A stretch of 24,169 nucleotides of DNA from Paracoccaceae bacterium (GCA_026982255.1 JALSHL010000091.1:1-24169); one strand, 5' to 3'. Shown: positions 7,959 to 15,041, counted from the stretch's first letter. Translations and numbers: made by a program. Notes: generated by a model from the letters alone, not told the origin.

Positions 7959-9002
7959 TCATCCCTCGCCAGACAGTAATTGCTGGAGCGTGGATGAGCG
8001 GATGGGCCGCTTGTAGTATTTGGAGCGGGATTTTACCAGATTCTCGAAAATATCCACAGCCCGTTCCGAGGCGAGAAATTCGTCTGCCGGAATAACGTTT
8101 TCCGAAGGCGTGCGGATAGACATCACCGTTTTATAACCGTTGACGATCTCGAGAGCCTGTATCACGCATTCGTAGTCGATATGTTCGGTTTCCCAGCGCT
8201 TGCAGGCGCGTTCGACGATGCTGAGCGGGCCGTCCAGGTCAGCAATTTTCTCGATGTCGGCAGACAGTTCTACCAGATTTGTATCTTCCGGCAGGTCATA
8301 TCCTTTGCCCTGCAGAATGGTAATAAACTGATCGATTTCGTCCGAGAAATACTTGTTCAGATTGAGCACCCGCGCCAGCCGTTTGACGGCGAGCAATCCC
8401 ATGACTTTCTGTGGCGAGGGGTCCTCCAGCAGACGGTTCATGGTCAGAGCCTTGTTCGGGCTGGCCATATACTTCTTGATCCATTGCAGGAAGCCGGCAT
8501 CGGACAGACCGTAGTCTTGTTCGGGAATGGAGTTCACGAGGTCGAAACGCCCGTTGTTCAGGGTATTCCAGACCACGTTTTCCGCGGCAGCCGGTTCGCC
8601 GTTTTTCTGCAGGGCCAGAGCATTTCCGATGGGATCACGTCCGACGCGATAGCTGAAGATGGCGTTGCCAAGGTCGGCCAGCTCAGGGTCGGAAAGGCTC
8701 AGAAGCCAGTTGATTGATTCACCCGGCTCGCCGGCCCGCAGGAGCAAGTCGCGCTCGACATCATCCAGACCGGCAACAAATTCGGAATAGCCACCCGGAA
8801 CCACGTCGCGGTCAATCTGGCCCAGGAGCAGTTGCGCGCCGGTTTCGCCACCACGGGCAAGATCGGACAGTGTTTCGAGGCTGGCAGCTTCGGGTCCATT
8901 GAGCCACATCTCTACCGCGTCGTCGAGCGCTGCGCTCTGGGCGAAAACATTGCTTGCGGAAAAAAGCAAGGCAGCACCCGTTACAATCGCATGGATTTTC
9001 AT
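7959..9002 (-). CDS. Secreted/periplasmic protein of unknown function
   Basis: I do not recognise this 347-residue protein. It begins with a clear signal peptide (MKIHAIVTGAALLFSASNVFA, cleavage near residue 21). The mature protein is mostly predicted-helical by eye and acidic, with no membrane segment. A segment at about 45-65 (LSDLARGGETGAQLLLGQID) looks like one degenerate Sel1/TPR-type helix pair, but no regular repeat series follows. Two cysteines (Cys267, Cys279) could form a disulfide. The start ATG follows GGAG with 9-nt spacing. It lies 61 bp behind the PstS-OmpA gene on the same strand, has a plausible promoter in that gap, and ends in a good terminator. The neighbour suggests an envelope role, but that is only inference from context. 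Confidence 0.75.
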   Translation of the reverse strand: MKIHAIVTGAALLFSASNVFAQSAALDDAVEMWLNGPEAASLETLSDLARGGETGAQLLLGQIDRDVVPGGYSEFVAGLDDVERDLLLRAGEPGESINWLLSLSDPELADLGNAIFSYRVGRDPIGNALALQKNGEPAAAENVVWNTLNNGRFDLVNSIPEQDYGLSDAGFLQWIKKYMASPNKALTMNRLLEDPSPQKVMGLLAVKRLARVLNLNKYFSDEIDQFITILQGKGYDLPEDTNLVELSADIEKIADLDGPLSIVERACKRWETEHIDYECVIQALEIVNGYKTVMSIRTPSENVIPADEFLASERAVDIFENLVKSRSKYYKRPIRSSTLQQLLSGEG

Positions 9003-9025
9003 TCTATATTGCTCCGTTTCCGTCT

Positions 9026-9055
9026 ACCATAGTTGCAGGTCAACATGAATTTCAA
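9026..9055 (-). promoter_or_regulatory. Putative promoter of the unknown secreted-protein gene
   Basis: On the minus strand, TTGAAA (9055-9050), 18 bp, TATGGT (9031-9026). Each hexamer matches 4 of 6 consensus bases. It would start transcription near 9019, giving a short leader before the ATG at 9002. Confidence 0.4.
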
Positions 9056-9063
9056 CTTCCAAC

Positions 9064-10641
9064 TTATTGCGATACCGTCACGTTGTCCCGCAGCCATACC
9101 TCGACACGGCGGTTGATGTGGCGACCGTTTTCCGATTCGTTACATGCCAGCGGAGAAATCTCGCCGAAACCGAGCGCACGGATCGGCAGCCCCTGAATAG
9201 CCCCCTCCGGCAGGGCGTCGAGCAACGCGGCCCGAACCTCTTCGGCGCGCTGTTTGCTGAGGCGCAAGTTTCCTGCGCCGGCACCGACTGCATCGGTAAA
9301 GCCGATCAGGAGAAGCTCTTTGTTGTCATAATCGCCCGTGGACAGAAGCTGTGCAAGACGCTGGATATCGTCCTGGGCGCGGGCGTCCAGCTTGGCCGAT
9401 CCGAGTTTGAAGCGATATGTGATCGACAGCCGGTCCGAGGCCATCAGATTGGCGGTCATGTCGCGCAACTGGGCGAGGGTCATTTCGACATCCGTCGGGA
9501 TAACCGCAGACAGGTAGCGCAACCCTTGCTCGTCATTGCTCTGGAACGACACGCCGAGATCAACGAACCCGTCGTTGGCAATAGTAATCTGGGCAGGTTC
9601 GGAGTTGAGGAATTCAAGGAAGCGCGTCAACTGTGCCGGCAGCTCCTGGTTGGTCCGGTAGGCATACAGGCGGCGGCTGAGGGGGTATTCTTCGGTTTTG
9701 ATGGTGAAGGGTGTTGCCGGCACCTGAATACCGCATACGCCGCGGATGGCCAGAACCTTGGCATTTCCAACGTCGGAGAGGCTGGTAACGCCGATCCCCA
9801 ACGGGTCGGAGGCAACAGCCTTGGCAACATCTGCATCCGTATCCAGAACAGTGGCCGTTCCGGCGACTTTTGCGCCGGCCGGTGTCATTACCAGCGTGTT
9901 GAATACCGCACCGGTTCCGCTGGTTTCGTCACGGACATACAGATTGATGGCTGCATCTGGGCCACCGATTTGTGCCCAGTTGGTAACCTTGCCCGAAAAG
10001 ATTTTGGCGAGATCCTGCTCGGCAATAGCGCGAAGCGGGTTGTTACGGGAGGTAACGATAACAAGTCCGTCCAGGGCAAAAATGGTTTGCTGTTCCGGCG
10101 ATGTGAGGTCGCCCAGACCCGCGAGGCGGAAAATGGCGTTTTCTTCTTCGGTGATCGGGCGTGTCAGAACCGCGAGACTTGCGTCACCCGAGAACAGATC
10201 GCGCAGGCCCTGAACAGCCCCTTCGGACTTCAGGGTTATGCTGGCGAGTTCCTGACCCAGTTCGTTGCGCAGTTGCACTTGCGAGGGGCCGGTCGCGTCG
10301 AGCGAAGTCATGGTGTCGCCACCGATATCGAGGCCGAATTCGAACAACAGGTCGGCGAACAGTTTCCCAACAGCGTTCGAGTCGCCGGAAATGGCAAAGC
10401 TTTCTGTTTCGGTTTCGGCTGCCGGACAGGCATCGCCCTCACAGGTAACCTGAAAGGCGTCGATGGTCAGATCGCCAACAATCGTCCTGATTGTGTATGT
10501 CTGTCCGTCATAGTCTATGAATTCCCCGCTGAGCGAGGTTGCGCCGTCAAGGCTCTTCAACGTCACCGTTTGCGCAGATGCAGAGACAGCAATCCCCGCA
10601 GCGAGACCCAACGGAATAATCTTTTTCATTTGGCGCAGCAT
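9064..10641 (-). CDS. PstS-like phosphate-binding protein fused to an OmpA peptidoglycan-binding domain
   Basis: A 525-residue protein with four parts. Residues 1-24 are a signal peptide (MLRQMKKIIPLGLAAGIAVSASAQ). Residues about 25-75 are a small beta-rich domain ending in the cysteine pair of CEGDAC. Residues about 80-365 are a PstS-like periplasmic binding domain, with SGDSNAVGKLFADLL at its start, KIFSGKVTNWAQIGG and the ligand-loop motif RDETSGTGAVFN at 237-248. Residues about 400-520 are an OmpA-type domain (LLLIGFTDAVGAGAGNLRLS, KQRAEEV, NRRVEVWL) that should bind peptidoglycan. The frame opens at 10683; I chose ATG 10641 because a GAGG lies 9 nt before it. MKK at 10629 is the main alternative. 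It is not part of a pstSCAB operon. It may tether a phosphate-binding module to the cell wall; that role is inferred. Confidence 0.87.
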   Translation of the reverse strand: MLRQMKKIIPLGLAAGIAVSASAQTVTLKSLDGATSLSGEFIDYDGQTYTIRTIVGDLTIDAFQVTCEGDACPAAETETESFAISGDSNAVGKLFADLLFEFGLDIGGDTMTSLDATGPSQVQLRNELGQELASITLKSEGAVQGLRDLFSGDASLAVLTRPITEEENAIFRLAGLGDLTSPEQQTIFALDGLVIVTSRNNPLRAIAEQDLAKIFSGKVTNWAQIGGPDAAINLYVRDETSGTGAVFNTLVMTPAGAKVAGTATVLDTDADVAKAVASDPLGIGVTSLSDVGNAKVLAIRGVCGIQVPATPFTIKTEEYPLSRRLYAYRTNQELPAQLTRFLEFLNSEPAQITIANDGFVDLGVSFQSNDEQGLRYLSAVIPTDVEMTLAQLRDMTANLMASDRLSITYRFKLGSAKLDARAQDDIQRLAQLLSTGDYDNKELLLIGFTDAVGAGAGNLRLSKQRAEEVRAALLDALPEGAIQGLPIRALGFGEISPLACNESENGRHINRRVEVWLRDNVTVSQ

Positions 10642-10700
10642 GTGTCCCATCCTCGATCGAACCCTAGAATTTACAGAAAGCACAGGTGATATGTCCGGTG

Positions 10701-10717
10701 TTCACAATTGATGTGAA
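10701..10717. repeat. Inverted repeat upstream of the PstS-OmpA gene
   Basis: TTCACA-N5-TGTGAA is a perfect 6-bp inverted repeat. It lies 60 bp upstream of the chosen start of the minus-strand PstS-OmpA gene, where an operator would be expected. It overlaps a weak -35/-10 pair on the minus strand (TTGTGA, 17 bp, TGTGCT). It does not resemble a Pho box. The regulator is unknown. Confidence 0.35.
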
Positions 10718-10833
10718 GGGGACGAACTCGGTAAACATACAACCAACCCAAAGCGACTACTTGGCACAGTTTCACGAAAACCCCGCCATAAAACGCGCAA
10801 GGCCACCCGCAATGGGCAACTTGTTATACACAG

Positions 10834-10857
10834 ATTTCCTGCGTGTAAACAGGAAAT
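10834..10857. repeat. Perfect inverted repeat downstream of acr3
   Basis: ATTTCCTG (10834-10841) and CAGGAAAT (10850-10857) form a perfect 8-bp stem with an 8-nt loop, 45 bp beyond the acr3 stop codon. No T-run follows in either direction, so it may be a weak terminator, an mRNA 3'-end stabiliser or a protein-binding site. Confidence 0.4.
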
Positions 10858-10901
10858 GCCCGAGATTTCGCGGTGTTCGTCGCGCATTTCCCGAGTGCCG
10901 G

Positions 10902-11960
10902 TCAGTTTCTGTTGTGTTTCATATCGGGTGCAAAACCGTTGCGCGTCCGGTTTGCCAGCGCAACCAGTGAAAGCATCACGGGGACCTCCACCAGAACACC
11001 GACGATAGTTGCGAGGGCAGCGCCGGAGTTCAGGCCGAACAGACTGATGGCGACGGCGACCGCCAGTTCGAAAAAGTTCGATGTGCCAATCAGGGCGGCG
11101 GGAGCGGCGATGCGGAAAGGGACCTTCCAGAAATAGCCCCAGCCGTAAGCAACAAAGAATATTCCGTAGCTCTGGATCAGCAGCGGCACGGCAATCAGAA
11201 CTATTACTGTGGGTTGAGACAAAATAGTCGGTGCCTGAAGGCCGAACAGCAATACAACCATTGCCAGCAGTCCCATGACGGAAAACGGGGTGATCCGGCT
11301 CGTGAATTTGGCAATGCGTGCTTCGTCGCCGCCTTCGGACAGGCGGTGGCGGGTGAAATATCCGGCGACCAGCGGGATAACGACGTAAAGCGCAACGGAC
11401 AGGATCAGGGTATTCCACGGCACGACGATATCGGTGACGCCGAGCAGAAAGGCAGCGATCGGCGCGAAGGCGAAAATCATGATCAGGTCGTTGATGGAAA
11501 CCTGTACCAGCGTGTAGTTGGCGTCGCCGTTGACCAGCTTGCTCCAGACGAAGACCATTGCCGTGCAGGGGGCGACACCGAGCAGGATCATGCCGGCAAT
11601 GTATTCGCGAGCTGTGTCCGGCGCGACGAGGTCCGCAAAAATATACTCGAAAAACAGGATCCCGAGCGCGGCCATGGTGAACGGTTTGATCAGCCAGTTG
11701 ACCACCAGCGTGATCGTCAATCCTTTCGGTTTGCGTCCGACATCGCGGATGCTGGCGAAATCCACATCGACCATCATCGGATAGATCATCACCCAGATCA
11801 GCACCGCGACAACGAAATTGACCTTGGCGAACTCCAGCGCGGCAACGGCCTGGAACAGGGCGGGAAACAGGCTGCCGAGGCTGACGCCCGCAACGATTGC
11901 AAGGCCGACCCAGAGGGTCAGATAGCGGGCGAACAGGCCGATCGGGGCGGGATTGTTCAT
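10902..11960 (-). CDS. acr3: Acr3-type arsenite efflux permease
   Basis: A 352-residue inner-membrane transporter with about ten hydrophobic segments that exports As(III). The Acr3 signature GVAPCTAMVFVWSKL carries the conserved essential cysteine (Cys132) in the fourth membrane helix. The conserved glutamate is visible in the segment IGTSNFFELAVAVAISLFG. The protein starts MNNPAPIGLFARYLTLWVGLA, typical of the family. Its ATG overlaps the arsR stop by 4 bases (ATGA), so translation is coupled and the two genes form an operon. No arsC, arsH or arsA is present next to it, so within this window the operon would handle arsenite only. The family is also called ArsB in some annotations but is unrelated to true ArsB. 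Confidence 0.95.
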   Translation of the reverse strand: MNNPAPIGLFARYLTLWVGLAIVAGVSLGSLFPALFQAVAALEFAKVNFVVAVLIWVMIYPMMVDVDFASIRDVGRKPKGLTITLVVNWLIKPFTMAALGILFFEYIFADLVAPDTAREYIAGMILLGVAPCTAMVFVWSKLVNGDANYTLVQVSINDLIMIFAFAPIAAFLLGVTDIVVPWNTLILSVALYVVIPLVAGYFTRHRLSEGGDEARIAKFTSRITPFSVMGLLAMVVLLFGLQAPTILSQPTVIVLIAVPLLIQSYGIFFVAYGWGYFWKVPFRIAAPAALIGTSNFFELAVAVAISLFGLNSGAALATIVGVLVEVPVMLSLVALANRTRNGFAPDMKHNRN

Positions 11961-12286
11961 GGACGTTCCTTTGCCGGTTTGCAGGTCGAGGCGGGGGCGC
12001 TCTCGTAAATGCAGCAGTTGTCTTGCAGAAAGCCGATCAGGCTTTCGATGGCTTGGGTGTCGGCGGCGTAGATCATCGAGCGACCTTCGCGGCGGCAGGC
12101 AACCAGACCGGCGGATTTCAGATTGTTCAGGTGGAAGGACAAGGTGTTGTGCGGGATGCCGAGTCGCTTGCTGATCTCGCCCGCAGGCAGGCCGTCACGC
12201 CCGTATTCGCTCAGGATTTTGAACACCCGAAGGCGGGTTTCCTGCGCGAGAGATAGGAAGGACTGGCTGATTTGATTTATTTCCAT
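11957..12286 (-). CDS. arsR: ArsR-family arsenite-responsive repressor
   Basis: A 109-residue ArsR/SmtB winged-helix repressor. The helix-turn-helix is visible at about 35-63 (AGEISKRLGIPHNTLSFHLNNLKSAGLV), followed by the wing CRREGRSMIYAA. It lacks the classical ELCVCDL arsenic site in the recognition helix. Instead it has a C-terminal cysteine set, Cys91-Cys92 and Cys102, resembling the arrangement known from Acidithiobacillus ferrooxidans ArsR (Cys95, Cys96, Cys102). Arsenite binding there releases DNA. It is first in the arsR-acr3 operon. A candidate operator overlaps its own start codon, implying autorepression. The ATG at 12286 gives the normal family length; the ribosome site is weak (CTGGA). 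Confidence 0.93.
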   Translation of the reverse strand: MEINQISQSFLSLAQETRLRVFKILSEYGRDGLPAGEISKRLGIPHNTLSFHLNNLKSAGLVACRREGRSMIYAADTQAIESLIGFLQDNCCIYESAPASTCKPAKERP

Positions 12287-12308
12287 ATGTCCAGACTAAT
12301 AGACATAT
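12285..12308. promoter_or_regulatory. Candidate ArsR operator
   Basis: ATATGTC (12285-12291), 10-bp spacer, GACATAT (12302-12308): a perfect 7-bp inverted repeat in AT-rich DNA. It covers the start codon of arsR (12284-12286) and touches the putative -10 of the operon. Size and position fit ArsR/SmtB autorepression; binding is inferred. Confidence 0.65.
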
Positions 12309-12337
12309 ATACAGATGCAAGTAAAATTTACCTGTAA
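12308..12337 (-). promoter_or_regulatory. Putative arsR-acr3 promoter
   Basis: On the minus strand, TTACAG (12337-12332), 18 bp, TGTATA (12313-12308). The -10 abuts the candidate ArsR operator, so a bound repressor would block polymerase. The hexamers are only moderate matches and an overlapping TATATA offers another register. Confidence 0.4.
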
Positions 12338-12384
12338 CATTATTCCAATATTTAAAAGGACTGTGTATTTTTATTGCGCAAGGA

Positions 12385-12413
12385 TTGACGGGGTTGGTTC
12401 GGCAATTTATGTT
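12385..12413 (+). promoter_or_regulatory. Putative mcd promoter
   Basis: TTGACG (12385-12390), 17 bp, TATGTT (12408-12413). Start predicted near 12420, giving a leader of about 60 nt. A palindrome TTGCGCAA (12374-12381) lies just upstream of the -35, and GCAA-N3-TTGC (12444-12454) lies in the leader. Either might be a regulator site. Confidence 0.6.
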
Positions 12414-12479
12414 CTCGCAAACGCACAAAATTGATTCCGCGCTGCAACATTTGCGCGACCCAGAACAAGGATACCGCCC

Positions 12480-14141
12480 GTGCCCCAGTCCAGCGAAACC
12501 CTGATCCCGAACCTGTTGCCGCTTGCGCTCGAAACCCTGCGGCCGCTCGATACGTTGCTGGAGGAAGCCCGTGTTGTTCTGTCTGCGGAGCTGGATGCCG
12601 GAGGGCGGATATCCGGCAAGGCGCTGGAGCAACACCAGTATGCGGCGCACGGGCTGAGTTGGCTGGCCACCTATGTGGATGCGTTGCGGGAAATGGCGCG
12701 CTGGGCGCAGAGGTTGGACAACAAGGGACGTTTTGGCGAGATGGAGGCCCTGATCCTGCAAATCGCTTTCGGGGAATACCTGTCGCAACTGTCCGGAGGC
12801 ATCCCGATGTCACAGGCCGAGATGGTGCGGCTGGGTGACATCGGATTGGGCGACACCGGCGCGCTGGAAACACTGCCGGTTCGGACCCTGATGCGGGGGA
12901 ACACGGATGCGGCGCGCAAACGTCTCGTGGCATTGATGATCGAACGGGACGGGGTAGCAACCTTTGGCGACACCGGACTCGATGAAGAATACGAGATGAT
13001 CCGCGACCAGTTCCGCCGGTTTGCCGAGGACAAGGTCGTGCCTTACGCCCACGAGTGGCACCTGAAGGACGCGTTGATCCCGATGGAAATCCTGACCGAG
13101 ATGGGTGAACTGGGCGTATTCGGCCTGACCATCCCCGAGGAATACGGCGGCTTCGGCATGAGCAAAACCGCCATGTGTGTGGTGTCCGAAGAACTTTCGC
13201 GCGGTTACATTGGCGTCGGCTCGCTCGGCACCCGTTCGGAAATCGCGGCGGAGCTTATTCTGGGCGGCGGCACCGAGGCGCAGAAACAGCAATGGCTCCC
13301 GAAAATTGCCAGTGCCGAGGTGCTGCCGACGGCGGTGTTTACAGAGCCCAACACCGGCTCCGATCTTGGCAGTCTGCGCACGCGTGCGGTGCGTGAAGGG
13401 GACGATTATGTCGTGACCGGCAACAAGACATGGATCACCCACGCGGCGCGCACGGATGTGATGACCATGCTGGTGCGCACGGATCCGACGACCGACAACT
13501 ATGCCGGCCTGTCCATGCTGCTGGCCGAAAAACCACGCGGCACCGAGGACAAACCGTTCCCTGCCGAAGGTATGACCGGCGGCGAGATCGAGGTGTTGGG
13601 CTATCGCGGGATGAAGGAATACGAACTGGGTTTCGACGGTTTCAGGGTGAAGGCGGAAAGCCTGCTTGGCGGGGTCGAGGGGCAGGGCTTCAAGCAGTTG
13701 ATGAAAACGTTTGAATCCGCCCGCATCCAGACGGCGGCGCGTGCGATCGGTGTTGCGCAGAATGCCATGGAGCTGGGTATGAAATACGCCATCGACCGCA
13801 AACAGTTCGGCAAGTCCCTGATCGAATTTCCCCGTATCTACAGCAAGCTGGCGATGATGGTGGTGGAGATTATGATCGTGCGCCAGCTTACCTATTTTTC
13901 GGCCCGCGAGAAAGACAATGACAGGCGGTGCGATTTGGAGGCAGGCATGGCGAAGCTGCTGGGCGCGCGCGTGGCGTGGATGTGCGCCGACAATGCGTTG
14001 CAGATACACGGTGGCAACGGTTTCGCACTGGAATATCCGGTCAGTCGTGTCCTCTGTGATGCACGCATTCTGAACATTTTCGAGGGCGCTGCCGAAATCC
14101 AGGCGCAGGTGATTGCACGGCGGGTGTTGGAGAAAACCTGA
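12480..14141 (+). CDS. mcd: (2S)-methylsuccinyl-CoA dehydrogenase (acyl-CoA dehydrogenase family)
   Basis: A 553-residue FAD enzyme. A normal acyl-CoA dehydrogenase is about 380 residues; here the core (about 165-553) is preceded by an extension of about 160 residues (HGLSWLATYVDALREMARWA at 57-76, FGEYLSQLSGGIPMSQAEM). This extension is the mark of Mcd, which oxidises (2S)-methylsuccinyl-CoA to mesaconyl-CoA in the ethylmalonyl-CoA pathway for acetate and C2 assimilation. Core motifs are FTEPNTGSDLGSLRTRA, GNKTWITHAARTD, ARAIGVAQNAMELGMKYAIDR and LQIHGGNGF. The catalytic base is Glu535 in ILNIFEGAAEIQ. The start is GTG at 12480 with AAGGA 8 nt upstream. It stands alone, with no ccr, ecm or mch beside it. 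A generic acyl-CoA dehydrogenase is the alternative, made unlikely by the N-terminus. Confidence 0.87.
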   Translation: MPQSSETLIPNLLPLALETLRPLDTLLEEARVVLSAELDAGGRISGKALEQHQYAAHGLSWLATYVDALREMARWAQRLDNKGRFGEMEALILQIAFGEYLSQLSGGIPMSQAEMVRLGDIGLGDTGALETLPVRTLMRGNTDAARKRLVALMIERDGVATFGDTGLDEEYEMIRDQFRRFAEDKVVPYAHEWHLKDALIPMEILTEMGELGVFGLTIPEEYGGFGMSKTAMCVVSEELSRGYIGVGSLGTRSEIAAELILGGGTEAQKQQWLPKIASAEVLPTAVFTEPNTGSDLGSLRTRAVREGDDYVVTGNKTWITHAARTDVMTMLVRTDPTTDNYAGLSMLLAEKPRGTEDKPFPAEGMTGGEIEVLGYRGMKEYELGFDGFRVKAESLLGGVEGQGFKQLMKTFESARIQTAARAIGVAQNAMELGMKYAIDRKQFGKSLIEFPRIYSKLAMMVVEIMIVRQLTYFSAREKDNDRRCDLEAGMAKLLGARVAWMCADNALQIHGGNGFALEYPVSRVLCDARILNIFEGAAEIQAQVIARRVLEKT

Positions 14142-14157
14142 AACGGTTGGTGAATAC

Positions 14158-14192
14158 CCGGATAAAAGTTTGCCTTTAACCGGTAGCTTTTT
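14158..14192 (+). terminator. Weak terminator after mcd
   Basis: CCGG (14158-14161) pairs with CCGG (14180-14183), and a second four-pair block follows inside after a mismatch. A run of five T lies at 14188-14192. It starts 16 bases past the mcd stop and overlaps the end of the convergent regulator gene. The stem is imperfect. Confidence 0.35.
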
Positions 14193-14868
14193 CCTTCTCG
14201 ACGTAGAAATGGAGACTCTGGACATCCTTGATAGCGACATTGTTGCGCGAGGCAACCACGCCGGACTGGCGCAAACGGCCGAAAGCGCGCGACAGGCTCT
14301 CGGGCTTCATTCCTAGGCGGGCCGCGATCAGGGTTTTGTCGTAGGGTAGGGCGAAGGTGCAACTGCCCTCGTCCACCGGGGCCAGAGCGATCAGGAAGGC
14401 AGCCAGCCGTTTGACGCTGCTCAGGGATTTCATGTCCTCGATCTGCAATACCAGTTCGTGCAGGTGCTGGAATGTGCAACTGAGCATGGCAATGGCCAGA
14501 TCGGGCCGGGTTCGCAACTGGTTCAGGATGGTCGAGGTCCTGACCGCCAGCAGGCGGCTGTCGGTAACGGCCTCGGCTGATACGGGATAGAGACCGTTTT
14601 GCAACGCTGCAGCCTCGCCAAAACTCTCGCCGGTTGAATAGACTGTGACAACGACCTCCTCGCCGGACGGGGTAATCCGCGAGAGTTTGATCCAGCCTTG
14701 CAGCACAACATACATGTAGTTGGCGGTTTCCCCCTGGATAAACAGGGTTTGGCGGCGGTCAACGCGTATGACGGAACTGTCAACCAGCAATACCCGGAGA
14801 ATATCATCCGGCACGTTCTTGAATAGAACGGAACTCCGGATGGCTGTCATATCGTTTGAATCGAACAT
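14176..14868 (-). CDS. Dnr/NnrR-type Crp/Fnr family transcription regulator
   Basis: A 230-residue regulator: an N-terminal cyclic-nucleotide-like sensor domain (about 12-120), a long dimer helix (about 125-150), and a Crp-type helix-turn-helix (about 172-205). The motif LPYDKTLIAARLGMKPESLS is typical of the Dnr branch, which activates denitrification genes in response to NO. It lacks the N-terminal cysteine cluster of Fnr (only Cys131 and Cys170), so it is not an iron-sulfur O2 sensor. A longer frame opens at 14961, but ATG 14868 is preceded by GGAG with 9-nt spacing and gives the family length. It is divergent from nosR with a perfect box between them, suggesting it controls the nos operon and perhaps itself. 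Dnr and NnrR cannot be separated without a tree. Confidence 0.88.
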   Translation of the reverse strand: MFDSNDMTAIRSSVLFKNVPDDILRVLLVDSSVIRVDRRQTLFIQGETANYMYVVLQGWIKLSRITPSGEEVVVTVYSTGESFGEAAALQNGLYPVSAEAVTDSRLLAVRTSTILNQLRTRPDLAIAMLSCTFQHLHELVLQIEDMKSLSSVKRLAAFLIALAPVDEGSCTFALPYDKTLIAARLGMKPESLSRAFGRLRQSGVVASRNNVAIKDVQSLHFYVEKEKATG

Positions 14869-14997
14869 GCGTTGGCGCTCCTGATGATGTGCGACGGGGA
14901 GGCGCAGTGTTGAGTCGCCGAGCCAAGGCAAGGATACACGCATGGCTTTGTTGCCGTCCACAGCAATAGTATCAATTCTATTTGACCGGGGCTATGC

Positions 14998-15025
14998 GGA
15001 ATATTTTTCCGGCTGATCAAATCAA
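14998..15025 (-). promoter_or_regulatory. Putative promoter of the Dnr-type regulator gene
   Basis: On the minus strand, TTGATT (15025-15020), 16 bp, TATTCC (15003-14998), predicting a start near 14991 and a leader of about 120 nt. Another register, TTTGAT with 17 bp, shares the same -10. The TTGAC-N4-GTCAA box would then sit near -57, close to the -61.5 position used by class I Fnr-type activators. Confidence 0.35.
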
Positions 15026-15041
15026 ATAAAATGTATTCAAC

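Noticed and set aside
9067..10689. Plus-strand open frame opposite the PstS-OmpA gene
   Set aside because: Mirror-image frame of a gene with a signal peptide and two recognisable domains on the other strand; no domain of its own.
10642..10760. Pho box upstream of the PstS-OmpA gene
   Set aside because: I looked for the paired CTGTCAT-type repeats expected for PhoB control and found none; the only clear element is TTCACA-N5-TGTGAA.
10702..10887. Possible 61-residue minus-strand ORF between acr3 and the PstS-OmpA gene
   Set aside because: No good ribosome site, no signal or domain, contains the inverted repeat at 10834-10857 and would run into the upstream region of the next gene; kept out for lack of support.
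15013..15026. Second Fnr-like site (CTGAT...ATCAA) upstream of nosR
   Set aside because: The half-sites are 3 bp apart instead of 4, so the spacing does not fit Fnr/Dnr binding; the sequence is better explained as part of the regulator gene's -35 region.
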